Positions 47,316-55,663 of a stretch of DNA of 55,663 bases are shown here, in pieces; within the stretch, counting starts at the first letter, position 1; every line of letters begins with the position of its first letter. The DNA lies in the IMG/VR virus record IMGVR_UViG_3300044984_002647, positions 1-55,663 of that record; one strand, given 5' to 3'. The translations under genes and the position numbers were made by a program. The notes under the pieces are model-generated. The model saw nothing but the letters and a program-made list of their open reading frames with translations, had not been told where the DNA came from and ran no database searches. This DNA comes from a virus.

Positions 47316-48290
47316 ATGACAATTTTTGACGAACAAATCGCACGCAAACCGAACCGCTATCCTTGGGCACAAGAATACATAGACGCCATGTGGGCTGGAC
47401 ATTGGACTCCAAACGAGTTCACTTTTACGTCCGACTTGCAACAATATAAAACAGAAATGACCGCACAAGAGCAGTTGATTATTAAAAATGCTCTGAGCGC
47501 AATTGGACAAATTGAGATATCAGTAAAGAAGTTTTGGGCCAAATTGGGCGATGTATTACCACATCCAGCCATGAGCGATTTGGGAATAACGATGGCAAAC
47601 ATCGAAGTTATTCACAATAATGCGTACGAAAAACTACTCGAAGTGCTGCAAATGCAAGACGTATTTGAAGAAAACTTAAAACTTGATATTATTCAAGGGC
47701 GTGTCAAATATTTGCGCAAATATTTAGACAAGAATTACACAGATTCTCGTAAACAGTATATATATTCGCTGACTCTTTTTACGCTATATGTAGAAAACGT
47801 ATCTCTATTTAGTCAATTTTATATTATTAATTGGTTTAATCGTTATAAAGGTCTACTAAAAGATACAGCACAACAAGTTGCATATACAGCAAAAGAAGAA
47901 ACACTTCATGGTCTTGCTGGTGTAAAAATTATAAATACAATTCGACAAGAATTGCCGGAGTTATTTGACGCGGAACTTGAAGCTCGTATTTTACACGAAG
48001 CAGAAGAATCATACAATGCCGAATCAAAATTGATAGATTGGATGATTGGAGATTATAAAGACGACAAAATTAGTGCCGATATTCTTAAAGGATACGTACA
48101 AAGAAGATTGAACGACTCGCTAGAAATGATTGGCTTCAAGAAAATTTTTGATGTACCGCAAGAAATTATTGAGTTGACTATGTGGATGGATGAGGATGTA
48201 ATGGGAAACACTATGACGGATTTCTTTCACAAGCGTCCCGTAGAGTATTCCAAAAAAACGCAATCAATACAAGCAACCGATTTATTTTAA
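47316..48290 (+). CDS. nrdB: Ribonucleotide reductase, class I small subunit
   Basis: The diiron and radical signatures are visible: IEVIHNNAYEKLL carries E-x-x-H-x-x-x-Y in the spacing of E. coli E115/H118/Y122, 'AKEETLHGLAGV' a second E-x-x-H, and 'EAEESYNAESKL' the last Glu region. The 324 aa is shorter than E. coli NrdB (376) but normal for phage versions. Preceded by an A/T-rich gap with no SD. Together with NrdA, 5 nt downstream, it reduces ribonucleotides to deoxyribonucleotides for phage DNA synthesis. The NrdB-NrdA order is opposite to E. coli. Confidence 0.93.
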   Translation: MTIFDEQIARKPNRYPWAQEYIDAMWAGHWTPNEFTFTSDLQQYKTEMTAQEQLIIKNALSAIGQIEISVKKFWAKLGDVLPHPAMSDLGITMANIEVIHNNAYEKLLEVLQMQDVFEENLKLDIIQGRVKYLRKYLDKNYTDSRKQYIYSLTLFTLYVENVSLFSQFYIINWFNRYKGLLKDTAQQVAYTAKEETLHGLAGVKIINTIRQELPELFDAELEARILHEAEESYNAESKLIDWMIGDYKDDKISADILKGYVQRRLNDSLEMIGFKKIFDVPQEIIELTMWMDEDVMGNTMTDFFHKRPVEYSKKTQSIQATDLF

Positions 48291-48295
48291 TATAT

Positions 48296-49945
48296 ATGAG
48301 CAAGGATATTTACTGGTTAAACAAAGATTCTGTCACATTTCTTGAACGAGGATATCTTCCCAAAGGCCAAACCGCCGAGGAAAGAATTCACGAAATCGCA
48401 AAAGCGGCAGAAAAAATTCTAAAGAAAAAAGGATTTTCCGACAAGTTCGAGGCATATATGCATAAGGGATGGTATAGTTTATCATCTCCGATATGGGCAA
48501 ATTTTGGAAATGGTCGCGGATTGTCTATTTCGTGTAACGGTTCATATGTGTCTGACACAATGACTTCTATTCTGGAAAAAACTGCCGAGGTTGGTATGCT
48601 CACAAAGTACGGTGCCGGTACCTCTGGATACTTTGGAGAACTGCGTGCAAGAGGCACTCCAATTAGCGTTGGAGGAACCAGTTCCGGTCCTGTTCATTTC
48701 ATGGAAATGTTTGATAGCGTGACGAGAGTGGTTTCACAATCAAACGTTCGTCGCGGTTCATTTGCAGCATATATGCCGATTGACCACCCGGATATTATGG
48801 AATTCCTTGGTATTCGCGAAGAAGGTCATGCTATTCAAGATTTGAGCATTGGCGTTTGCGTAAGCAATAAGTTCATGCGCAAGATGATTGATGGGGACAA
48901 GGATGCTCGGGGTGTTTGGGCCAAGGTTCTTAAGAAACGGTTCGAGTCTGGATATCCTTACATTTTCTTTAGTGACAACGTAAATGATAATGCTCCTCAA
49001 GTATACAAGGACAAGAAGATGAAGATATATGCTTCCAATCTTTGTTCCGAAATCTGCTTGAGTTCTTCACCAGATGAAACATTTGTTTGTAATCTATCGT
49101 CTATGAACCTGCTTCATTATGACGATTGGAAGACAACGGATGCAGTCGAAACACTGACATACTTCCTCGATGCTGTGATGGAAGATTATATTCATGCAAC
49201 TGAAAATATTCCATTCCTCAAGGCCGCTCATAATTTTGCTAAAAATCAACGTGCTCTTGGTATTGGCGTATTGGGTTGGCATTCTTATCTACAAAGCAAG
49301 ATGATTGCTTTTGAGAGTATGGAATCCAAAATGCTCAACACCCAAATACATCGCGTTATTCGAGACAAGAGTATTGCTGCAAGTAAAGAAATGGCAAAGG
49401 AATATGGAGAACCGACATTGTTGAAGGGCTACGGATTGAGAAATGTCACTACGATGGCGATTGCTCCAACTACGAGCAGCTCATTTATATTGGGTCAAGT
49501 ATCTCCTTCGGTCGAACCGCTTAACAGCAATTATTATACAAAAGATTTGGCTAAAGGCAAGTTCACTTATCGTAATCCATATCTTGAAAATGTATTGGAA
49601 AAGCATAATAAGAACACTCAAGAAGTGTGGAAGACTATTTTGCATAAGGGAGGAAGCGTCCAACATCTTGAGTTCTTGAGCGACCACGAAAAAGAAGTAT
49701 TTAAGACTTTCGGTGAAATTTCACAAAAAGAAATTATAATTCAAGCGGCATCACGACAAAAGTATATCGACCAAGGGCAAAGCATAAATTTGCAAATTCA
49801 TCCAAAAACATCTGTGAAGGATGTAAATCAACTAATGATTTTTGCTTGGGAACAGGGCGTAAAGTGCCTTTATTATCAACGAGGAACCAATCCTGCCCAA
49901 GAATTGGGGAGAAGTATCTTAGACTGTAAGAGTTGTGAAGCTTAA
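48296..49945 (+). CDS. nrdA: Ribonucleotide reductase, class I large subunit
   Basis: All three active-site Cys contexts are visible: 'GLSISCNGSYVSD', 'ASNLCSEICLS' and 'FVCNLSSMNL'. The C-terminus ends CKSCEA, the redox pair that passes electrons from thioredoxin or glutaredoxin. 'MAIAPTTSSSFILGQVSPSVEP' is a conserved NrdA block. At 549 aa it lacks the N-terminal ATP-cone of E. coli NrdA (761 aa), so allosteric activity control by dATP is probably missing. It is terminated by a strong hairpin. Confidence 0.95.
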   Translation: MSKDIYWLNKDSVTFLERGYLPKGQTAEERIHEIAKAAEKILKKKGFSDKFEAYMHKGWYSLSSPIWANFGNGRGLSISCNGSYVSDTMTSILEKTAEVGMLTKYGAGTSGYFGELRARGTPISVGGTSSGPVHFMEMFDSVTRVVSQSNVRRGSFAAYMPIDHPDIMEFLGIREEGHAIQDLSIGVCVSNKFMRKMIDGDKDARGVWAKVLKKRFESGYPYIFFSDNVNDNAPQVYKDKKMKIYASNLCSEICLSSSPDETFVCNLSSMNLLHYDDWKTTDAVETLTYFLDAVMEDYIHATENIPFLKAAHNFAKNQRALGIGVLGWHSYLQSKMIAFESMESKMLNTQIHRVIRDKSIAASKEMAKEYGEPTLLKGYGLRNVTTMAIAPTTSSSFILGQVSPSVEPLNSNYYTKDLAKGKFTYRNPYLENVLEKHNKNTQEVWKTILHKGGSVQHLEFLSDHEKEVFKTFGEISQKEIIIQAASRQKYIDQGQSINLQIHPKTSVKDVNQLMIFAWEQGVKCLYYQRGTNPAQELGRSILDCKSCEA

Positions 49946-49963
49946 ATACTATAAAAACATCAC

Positions 49964-49990
49964 AAACCGCCGATAACTCGGCGGTTTTTT
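49964..49990 (+). terminator. Rho-independent terminator after nrdA
   Basis: A perfect 10-bp stem (aaaccgccga / tcggcggttt) with a TAAC loop runs into a T-run. The following 120 nt to 50109 hold no gene, only A/T-rich sequence. Confidence 0.92.
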
Positions 49991-50109
49991 GTTTCTCATT
50001 ATTTTAAGGAAACTCCCCGGTATTATATGATTTTTAATAGTATTTAGTATAAATTTATAAGCGAAATTGAGAGTTAGGAACTATTTATATACTAAACGTA
50101 TATACACTT

Positions 50110-50817
50110 ATGAATAGAGACGAATTAAAACAAGCCATCAAAAAGATTATATTACAAGAAATCACCAATAATCAGTTTGGTACTCCAAACCACGCCGACG
50201 ATGTAGAAGGCGCGAAAGCGGTCGATAAGCTAATAGGCAAAGATGGTAAGACCATAAGTTCTCCGGGGACCGGTAAGGTTGTTGGCGATAAGAAGAATCA
50301 TAATGTAGCATTTTCTCGTCAGAGCGATGATAACTACGACGTAGTGTCAATCACAAATGGGTCGGATAGAAAAACCGCTAAAGGATTGACGTTGGACAAT
50401 GCGGTCAAGTTTGCTAAAGACCACGCGGATACATCCGACACCTCATACGTTGAAAAAGCCCGCGCCAAGTCTATAAACTCCGGCAAAGAAATAAAACCGG
50501 AAAACCGCGATTCCAAGGTCGAAGACACGATGGAAGAGACTGATGAAGATACACAGAAAGATATTGCGGACGACAATGACAAGAAAGCGGAGGAGAAAGT
50601 TGATAAAGATTTGGCTCCGGTAAATTCAGATGTAGCTAGCCAGATGGGTGGAGCATTGGTGGATAAGATTGAAAAAATTATTGACCGAGTCCTTAAAGGA
50701 AAAGACAAAGTGGAGCCAAAGACGGCGTATTTAAAAACCGACTCTAAAATGGAAAGTCCTGACAAATTAACTGTCAAAGACAAGGGAACCCCTGCATTTA
50801 AAGAAAAAAAGAAATAA
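50110..50817 (+). CDS. Shared-leader acidic protein (235 aa)
   Basis: The N-terminus MNRDELKQAIKKIILQEITN is the leader found in the 24.9-27.4 kb cluster. A small domain follows (residues ~50-125, 'KNHNVAFSRQSDDNYDVVSITNG' and 'KGLTLDNAVKFAKDHAD'), then a very acidic/Lys low-complexity region ('TMEETDEDTQKDIADDNDKKAEEKVDK') and a basic tail ending KEKKK. No enzyme motif. Located 22-25 kb from its leader relatives, so the leader is not just a feature of one operon. Packaging into the head is the working hypothesis. Confidence 0.6.
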   Translation: MNRDELKQAIKKIILQEITNNQFGTPNHADDVEGAKAVDKLIGKDGKTISSPGTGKVVGDKKNHNVAFSRQSDDNYDVVSITNGSDRKTAKGLTLDNAVKFAKDHADTSDTSYVEKARAKSINSGKEIKPENRDSKVEDTMEETDEDTQKDIADDNDKKAEEKVDKDLAPVNSDVASQMGGALVDKIEKIIDRVLKGKDKVEPKTAYLKTDSKMESPDKLTVKDKGTPAFKEKKK

Positions 50818-50820
50818 CAT

Positions 50821-51315
50821 ATGAAAAAATCTGAACTAGCGGAGTTGATTGCCGAAGTTATCTCAGAAATTAAATTGGACGAAAAAAACAGGTGTTGGAC
50901 TGGTTATAAACCCACACCCGGCGTAGCGCCATATGAAAAAGGTAGTTGTGAAAAAGTTGAGGAGAACGATAATACCGAATCGGAAGATTTACGCGGCAGA
51001 GTAAAAGAAGTTGTCAAGGGAATGGTAAGAGAAATATTTCAAGGCGAACTTGATGAGGGTGGCACTGCTGACAAAAAAGGACACAAAAGTAAAAAAGGTG
51101 GACTTACTCAAAAAGGAAGAGATTCGTATAACAAAAAAACTGGAAGCAATCTTAAAGCTCCCGTCACAAAATCACATCCAAAGGGCAAAGATAAATCACG
51201 TAAGGCATCATTCTGTGCAAGAATGTCTGGGGTAGAGGGTCCAATGAAAAAACCAAACGGCGAACCAACCCGCAAGGCTTTGGCCCTGCGCAGATGGAAA
51301 TGCCAAGAAGAATAA
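50821..51315 (+). CDS. Shared-leader protein with DUF6321-like C-terminus
   Basis: The leader MKKSELAELIAEVISEIKLD is followed by 'CWTGYKPTPGVAPYEKGSC', a short Cys-bounded motif recurrent in phage virion-associated proteins. The C-terminal 70 residues, 'KKGGLTQKGRDSYNKKTGSN', 'KSRKASFCARMSGVEGPMKK' and 'GEPTRKALALRRWKC', match a small basic domain I recall as DUF6321, widespread in phages and of unknown function. It starts 3 nt after the previous gene. Strongly basic, possibly DNA- or RNA-binding. Confidence 0.7.
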   Translation: MKKSELAELIAEVISEIKLDEKNRCWTGYKPTPGVAPYEKGSCEKVEENDNTESEDLRGRVKEVVKGMVREIFQGELDEGGTADKKGHKSKKGGLTQKGRDSYNKKTGSNLKAPVTKSHPKGKDKSRKASFCARMSGVEGPMKKPNGEPTRKALALRRWKCQEE

Positions 51316-51340
51316 TAATCTTAATCCTATCACTCAATCA

Positions 51341-51369
51341 AAAAACCCACCAAATCAGGTGGGTTTTTA
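51341..51369 (+). terminator. Rho-independent terminator
   Basis: A 10-bp stem (aaaacccacc / ggtgggtttt) with loop aaatca and T-rich tail closes the two shared-leader genes ahead of rIIA. Confidence 0.9.
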
Positions 51370-51399
51370 TTTTTAGTACTAAAAAATGATAAAAACTGC

Positions 51400-51427
51400 T
51401 TGACTTTCTATATCCGCCGTGTAGGAT
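51400..51427 (+). promoter_or_regulatory. Candidate sigma70-type promoter of rIIA
   Basis: TTGACT (51400-51405), 16-nt spacer, TAGGAT (51422-51427), between the terminator and the rIIA ATG at 51450. Early-type host-dependent transcription of rII genes would fit T4 biology. Confidence 0.5.
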
Positions 51428-51449
51428 GTGCGACGTAATAACTTAACAC

Positions 51450-53639
51450 ATGATTATCGCCCAAACACAATCGTCTCCTGTTCTGACCAGTGCAACCGCC
51501 ACACCGTCCCGCTTCAAGATTAAAGCGAGTGCGAAGGCATTCAAAATCCTCTCTGGATTTTATTCCGAGCCGGTGCTTGCTATTCCCCGTGAGTTGGGCG
51601 CAAACGCGTGGGATAGCCACGTTAAGGCCAAAAACACGGCAACCCCGTTTCAAGTCCATGCTCCAAATACTCTTGAGCCGTGGTTCTCTGTTCGCGATTT
51701 TGGTACCGGACTTAGTCCCGAACACATCGAGACTATTTATACCACGTATTTTGAGTCCACCAAAACTGCGGACAACGACTCCGATGGATGTATGGGACTT
51801 GGCAGCAAGACTCCGTTCAATTACACCGACAATTTTAACGTAACTTCTTGGGTCGACGGGGTCAAGCATGTCTATAACTGCTACATTGACGAGACTGGTA
51901 GTCCGAATATCCTGCACATCATCACCGAACAATCTTCCGAGCCCAATGGGCTGGAAGTTAAGTTTGGTGTTAAGATTGCCGAAATTTCGATGTGGATTGA
52001 CAAAATTACCCGAGCTTACGAACCGTTTCGCCACCGTCCAAAAATTGTCGGCGCAAATATCGAATTTGCTCCGCGAGTTTATCTTTATGAAGGCAAGAAT
52101 TGGGGGTATCGCAATACACAAGGTTATTATACTAATCGCTCGTGTAATGCATTCATGGGAAATTATTGCTATCCGGTTTCTCATCAAGCGATGCGGTCTG
52201 CCATCTATGCTGCGTCTGCCAAGGGCTACATTCCCGGCGTAGAAAACGCATTTAGTTACGGCGGGTTCGATTTCTTTTTTGACATCGGTGATATTGAAGT
52301 CGCACCAAATAAGGAACAACTTCAATATGAGGATGGTAATAGCACGGCAGAAAAGTTGCTGGAAGCAGCAACACGTGCCATCGAAGAGTTGAAGGCGCAA
52401 GTTAAACAATCCGTGGAAGTTCCGACCAGTCGATGGAATGCAATGGAATTGCACAATAAATATAATGGGTACAACAACAAGTATACAAACATCAAGAATT
52501 TTATTGGCGACATTTCAATCTCTTACAATGGCGTTACGATTGATTCACCCAACGATAATGTATCGCGGGTGCATAGCGCACTCGGCCTACTGACTGCGTC
52601 AAGTGTCCTTGCGCCTTTTCAACTTCACCTGTTGGAGAGAATCAATGGAAAATTCAAGCGGACTGGTACCTACTGTCCACACGCTGATGGGAAGGAGATT
52701 GTGATTTTTTATACGAATTCTGATTCCATTAAAAAGGCGCGAGTTCGCCACTATCTCAACACCAAGTATCCGACGGGTGCGATTCCACTCTGCTACACAG
52801 TTACTGATTTGTCTAACAATGCTGCTACATTTTTTGCACACCAGAAATATTTCGGTTGGAATGATGCATCCATAGTCAACATCGAAACTCTTCCAAAGCC
52901 ACCCGCCACCCCTCGCCAAGCTCGTACGGCGACTACTGATGAAATCTTTTATTATTCCTTGGCCGAATTCATCAAACCGATTAAGAATCGTACTCCGCAT
53001 GCATACAGGGCATCTCGCGCCGAAGCGATTGATTCGAAAAATACTTATTATTACGTCGATTTTTTGTACTCTGACGCTATGTGGAATGGTAAAAATATTA
53101 GTGATGTTATGACACCACTTCTTTCTGCGTTCGTGGATAATAAATTGAATGGCAAGGAAATCGCGGTTTTTGGCATCAATCGAAAGAATCTTCATCTGAT
53201 GAAGGTTGGTACGTGGATTAATGTTGCCGACGAAGTTGCTAAGGTCTTGAAAAATGATAAGGCAAAATACGAAGACGAATATTATCGCGCAACGAACACA
53301 AGCGATGCCCATAATTATTCTAGTTTGTATAACAAACTTATTCGGAGTAAGTCCGAACTCGCAAATATCGCTCGCGTTTCCACCCGGAAAATGTTAGAGG
53401 ATTTTATGAGAGCATATTTGGATTCAACAAAGCTGAATCTAGTTTCGCACGAAACTATCATGTTTTATAAAATATTTGGGGTCGAGTCCAAGTCTCACGC
53501 AAAATGTGGATTTGATTACGTAAAGTTTCAGGCCGACATTGAACAAAAATACATGGGCGTTTTTGACATTGTTTCCGACTATTCCAATGTCACACATGGG
53601 ATTGTGAAAATCATCAACTTTATCGACAAAAATTCCTAA
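51450..53639 (+). CDS. rIIA: rIIA-like protein, GHKL ATPase
   Basis: This 729-aa protein has the GHKL ATP-binding motifs near its start: N-box IPRELGANAWDSH (E48, N52, D55), G1 VRDFGTGLS (D83, G85, G87) and 'CMGLGSKTPFNY' as the second Gly motif. The order and the match in length to T4 rIIA (725 aa), plus a following rIIB gene, support the call. In T4, rII proteins are membrane-associated and prevent abortive lysis in lambda lysogens; the biochemical role is still unclear. No transmembrane segment is visible. Codon use is more G/C-rich than in the structural genes. Confidence 0.88.
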   Translation: MIIAQTQSSPVLTSATATPSRFKIKASAKAFKILSGFYSEPVLAIPRELGANAWDSHVKAKNTATPFQVHAPNTLEPWFSVRDFGTGLSPEHIETIYTTYFESTKTADNDSDGCMGLGSKTPFNYTDNFNVTSWVDGVKHVYNCYIDETGSPNILHIITEQSSEPNGLEVKFGVKIAEISMWIDKITRAYEPFRHRPKIVGANIEFAPRVYLYEGKNWGYRNTQGYYTNRSCNAFMGNYCYPVSHQAMRSAIYAASAKGYIPGVENAFSYGGFDFFFDIGDIEVAPNKEQLQYEDGNSTAEKLLEAATRAIEELKAQVKQSVEVPTSRWNAMELHNKYNGYNNKYTNIKNFIGDISISYNGVTIDSPNDNVSRVHSALGLLTASSVLAPFQLHLLERINGKFKRTGTYCPHADGKEIVIFYTNSDSIKKARVRHYLNTKYPTGAIPLCYTVTDLSNNAATFFAHQKYFGWNDASIVNIETLPKPPATPRQARTATTDEIFYYSLAEFIKPIKNRTPHAYRASRAEAIDSKNTYYYVDFLYSDAMWNGKNISDVMTPLLSAFVDNKLNGKEIAVFGINRKNLHLMKVGTWINVADEVAKVLKNDKAKYEDEYYRATNTSDAHNYSSLYNKLIRSKSELANIARVSTRKMLEDFMRAYLDSTKLNLVSHETIMFYKIFGVESKSHAKCGFDYVKFQADIEQKYMGVFDIVSDYSNVTHGIVKIINFIDKNS

Positions 53640-53646
53640 AATAAGA

Positions 53647-53675
53647 TTGACAAATAACAAAGCGACACATAATAT
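53647..53675 (+). promoter_or_regulatory. Strong sigma70-type promoter of rIIB
   Basis: TTGACA (53647-53652), exactly 17 nt, TAATAT (53670-53675). This is the best match to the bacterial consensus I found in the window, and it gives rIIB its own transcript start about 22 nt before its ATG. Confidence 0.7.
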
Positions 53676-53703
53676 ATTCAACGTTAAGCAATAAAAACTA
53701 AAA

Positions 53704-54750
53704 ATGAGCAACACTAAAACTAATATCCCGTACGTCATCAAGACGAATGGTTCCGTAACACTCTATCTTAAGAGCGAGTGTCTTACTGTGGCAACAGACC
53801 ACCCTAATTATAGCAAGATTATCGCCGCAATCAAGGCGGGGGAGTTCGACGAGATCGAGAATCTGGTGAATGTTGCAAAGGCAGTCACCCAGTATTCTGG
53901 CAATCGCATTGCCGTCATCAACGGACAAATTTTTGTGAATGGATTTGTTGTACATAATACTCTCACCGACCGCATTTTGAAGATGATGACGGAAGGATTT
54001 AAGTTCGACCATATGATGAAGTTTCTCGAAAACTTGATGGAAAACCCATCGGCGCGTTCGGTTAACGAAACTTATTGGTTTTTGGAGAACTATGGATTGC
54101 CAATCACCGAGGACGGCTGTTTTCTCGCGTACAAGGCCGTGAAAAATAACTATACCGATATCTACAGCGGTAAGTTTGACAATTCTATCGGCAAGGTCGT
54201 TGCAATGCCACGAAATATGGTTGATGATAATTATGGCGTCGATTGTTCTCAAGGACTGCACGTCGGGGCGCTGGATTATGTGGTCGGATATGGTCACTTT
54301 ACCAAGGGTGAAGTGCGTGCCGCCGATGGCAATCGACTTCTGATTGTCAAGGTTAATCCTAAGAATGTTGTTTCTGTGCCGAAGTACGAAGGGCACACGA
54401 AGATGCGGGTATGCGAATACACCGTTGTTTCTCAAATTACCGACATTGTGAAGGAATTGGACAAGGTGGTTTACACCGCCGACGCCGTCGAGATTTCTCC
54501 CGATTACGATAATTCTGATTGTGGATGCTCGGACAACTGCGGACTTGACAATGCAGACGATTACACCGACGATTACACCGACGAGACCGAGGGCGATGAC
54601 TCCAACAGTGAATATAGTATTGGTTACAAGTTGGGGTCCGACGACATTCTGTCTGGAAAAGAATACCAGTTTTCACTTGACGGAAATGAAACGGACGAAT
54701 TCCACGACGGATATTCCGACGGATATTGCGATAACGAAGTCACCCAGTAA
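53704..54750 (+). CDS. rIIB: rIIB-like protein
   Basis: The core segments 'ENYGLPITEDGCFLAYKAVK', 'DIYSGKFDNSIGKVVAMPRN' and 'CSQGLHVGALDYVVGYGHF' are the recognisable rIIB block. The N-terminal ~90 residues (KTNGSVTLYLKSECLTVATD, 'YSKIIAAIKAGEFDEIENLVN') match its usual lead. The C-terminus adds a Cys/Asp/Tyr-rich tail (CGCSDNCGLDNADDYTDDYT) and a 'IGYKLGSDDILSG...FHDGYSDGYCD' repeat-like segment. T4 rIIB works with rIIA in lysis inhibition and exclusion resistance. Served by its own promoter at 53647. Confidence 0.85.
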   Translation: MSNTKTNIPYVIKTNGSVTLYLKSECLTVATDHPNYSKIIAAIKAGEFDEIENLVNVAKAVTQYSGNRIAVINGQIFVNGFVVHNTLTDRILKMMTEGFKFDHMMKFLENLMENPSARSVNETYWFLENYGLPITEDGCFLAYKAVKNNYTDIYSGKFDNSIGKVVAMPRNMVDDNYGVDCSQGLHVGALDYVVGYGHFTKGEVRAADGNRLLIVKVNPKNVVSVPKYEGHTKMRVCEYTVVSQITDIVKELDKVVYTADAVEISPDYDNSDCGCSDNCGLDNADDYTDDYTDETEGDDSNSEYSIGYKLGSDDILSGKEYQFSLDGNETDEFHDGYSDGYCDNEVTQ

Positions 54751-54781
54751 GCAATTATAAACAATCATAAACAATAAAATT

Positions 54782-55186
54782 ATGCCAAATACAACAAATA
54801 AAACTAAGAAAACTCCCATTAACATCGAATGGCCCGAAGGACATTTCACCATTGATGAAATGTGGCAAAAAGTCGGAGGAGTTGCGGTAATCCCAGCAAT
54901 TACTCTCCGGTTCCGGCTCAAGAAGGCCGAGGCCGATAACAAGTTGGTGGCCATCGGCAAGATTAAGCCGGTCATTGGCCGTCCAAAGCTGGTGTACACC
55001 AAGGCGAACCCGTCCAAGGCAGTTCTCGATGCGGCAAAGGCCGCAGGAGTCCTCGAACTGGTCGATAAGAAGTCCACCGTCTCGGTGGGGGATGTCACAT
55101 CCGACAAGAAGAAGGCGGTGGTGCCAGCAACTGCAACGGTCGCCGCCACAGCATCGACAGTGTCCGAACATACGCCAACTGTTTAA
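54782..55186 (+). CDS. Unknown small protein after rIIB (134 aa)
   Basis: The first ~85 residues form an ordered region: 'NIEWPEGHFTIDEMWQKVGGVAVIPAITLRFRLKKA', then GRPKLVYTKANPSK. The helix-turn look of 'FTIDEMWQ...PAITLRFRLKKA' suggests a winged-helix-like DNA-binding domain; this is weak. The C-terminal 45 residues are Ala/Thr/Val low complexity. The next feature is a strong terminator. Possible early regulatory protein, unproven. Confidence 0.6.
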   Translation: MPNTTNKTKKTPINIEWPEGHFTIDEMWQKVGGVAVIPAITLRFRLKKAEADNKLVAIGKIKPVIGRPKLVYTKANPSKAVLDAAKAAGVLELVDKKSTVSVGDVTSDKKKAVVPATATVAATASTVSEHTPTV

Positions 55187-55205
55187 AAATAACGTTATTA
55201 CAACC

Positions 55206-55240
55206 GAAAACCGCCGACAAGAAATTTGTCGGCGGTTTTC
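55206..55240 (+). terminator. Rho-independent terminator after rII cluster
   Basis: A 15-bp perfect stem (gaaaaccgccgacaa / ttgtcggcggttttc) with a 5-nt loop; the T-run is short (tttc tattt). It ends the rII transcript. Confidence 0.85.
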
Positions 55241-55251
55241 TATTTATACGC

Positions 55252-55663
55252 ATGGACAAAATACCAGTGCAGTACAAGAAGATACCATTGAACGAGGATT
55301 TATTTTACAAATTCAATATGGGAAAAGGTCATTATGTATTATATGACTCTGGAATGGGAGACCCTGTATCTTATGGACAAATAAATAAAGTAGATGCGCC
55401 ACTCGTTGCAGAGGCCGAAAAAATTAAAGTTGGAAAGCGCCGTGCGTTTTATGTTTTGGATTATGTCATGAACAACAACGATGGATGGAAACTTGACCCA
55501 GCAAAACCAAATGAAATGCAAAAAAATCCACCACCCAATTTCATGATGGGAAAAGGCAATTTTAAAATACCAAAATTGAAAAACGATTGGAGTCTCAATG
55601 AAAAACAATTTTATTGGTTTGATATGAAAGACCGACAAGTATTATATGACTCAGATATGGGAA
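55252..55663 (+). CDS. Unknown protein, 3'-truncated by window edge
   Basis: An ATG at 55252 opens a frame that remains open to the end of the window (137 codons seen). It begins MDKIPVQYKKIPLNEDLFYK and contains two similar segments, 'MGKGHYVLYDSGMGDP' and, about 95 residues later, 'DMKDRQVLYDSDMG', with 'FMMGKGNFKIPKL' between. This suggests a duplicated unit of about 100 residues. Composition is Lys/Tyr/Pro-rich. The ATG lies 11 nt after the terminator stem, so its transcription must start within or before that hairpin. No family recognised. Confidence 0.6.
   Translation, partial: MDKIPVQYKKIPLNEDLFYKFNMGKGHYVLYDSGMGDPVSYGQINKVDAPLVAEAEKIKVGKRRAFYVLDYVMNNNDGWKLDPAKPNEMQKNPPPNFMMGKGNFKIPKLKNDWSLNEKQFYWFDMKDRQVLYDSDMG

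Overview
This window is part of the genome of a tailed phage with a contractile tail (a myovirus of the broad T4-like supergroup). It is roughly 40% G+C, uses the standard code and shows no tRNA or rRNA genes. The T4-type set includes tail sheath, tail tube, tape measure, gp26- and gp53-like baseplate proteins, a gp32-like ssDNA-binding protein, UvsX, a RNase H/FEN nuclease, gp41-type helicase, NrdA/NrdB and rIIA/rIIB. Collagen-like and poly-glycine fibres, the 'SHFAEV' family protein and a DUF6321-like protein recall aquatic and metagenomic T4-like phages. The host cannot be fixed from sequence. Almost no gene has a Shine-Dalgarno (SD) site; starts follow A/T-rich leaders, which would suit a host with SD-independent initiation such as Bacteroidota or some cyanobacteria. 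This is inference only.

Layout. 1-12.06 kb (+): tail fibres and adhesins, with a fibre cut by the window edge, a 1182-aa collagen-like fibre, a pectate-lyase-like tailspike, four glycine-rich adhesin-like proteins and small accessory proteins. 12.06-13.70 kb (-): a sulfotransferase and a GT8-like glycosyltransferase. 13.76-17.14 kb (+): a small coiled-coil protein and the tail sheath. 17.2-23.3 kb: an island separating sheath from tube, bounded by two EDxHD/Vsr-like homing endonucleases. It holds a HAD phosphatase and a nucleotidyltransferase (+), and on the minus strand an RNA ligase, a variant HAD protein, a SLOG-like protein and a small unknown. 23.45-24.78 kb: tail tube, then a release-factor homologue. 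24.9-27.4 kb: small proteins sharing an N-terminal peptide. 27.4-37.9 kb: baseplate and tape measure. 37.9-41.5 kb: a divergent family-A polymerase-like protein, a PD-(D/E)XK-like protein and unknowns. 41.7-49.95 kb: replication, recombination and nucleotide metabolism. 50.1-51.3 kb: two more shared-N-terminus proteins. 51.45-55.66 kb: rIIA, rIIB, a small unknown and a gene cut by the right edge.

The most notable observation is at 24036-24777. The release-factor homologue is split between two frames. A 26-codon upstream frame ends in GGGGG-TCA-CTT-TGA-C, which has the architecture and spacing of the bacterial RF2 (prfB) programmed +1 frameshift site, and the GGQ-containing body lies in the +1 frame. 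The phage therefore appears to encode its own autoregulated release factor, with neither the RF1 (PxT) nor the RF2 (SPF) tripeptide. Other points are a peptide shared by at least six otherwise unrelated proteins (candidate capsid-targeting signal), a polymerase with altered active-site positions, and an RNA-repair-like gene set inside the sheath/tube island.
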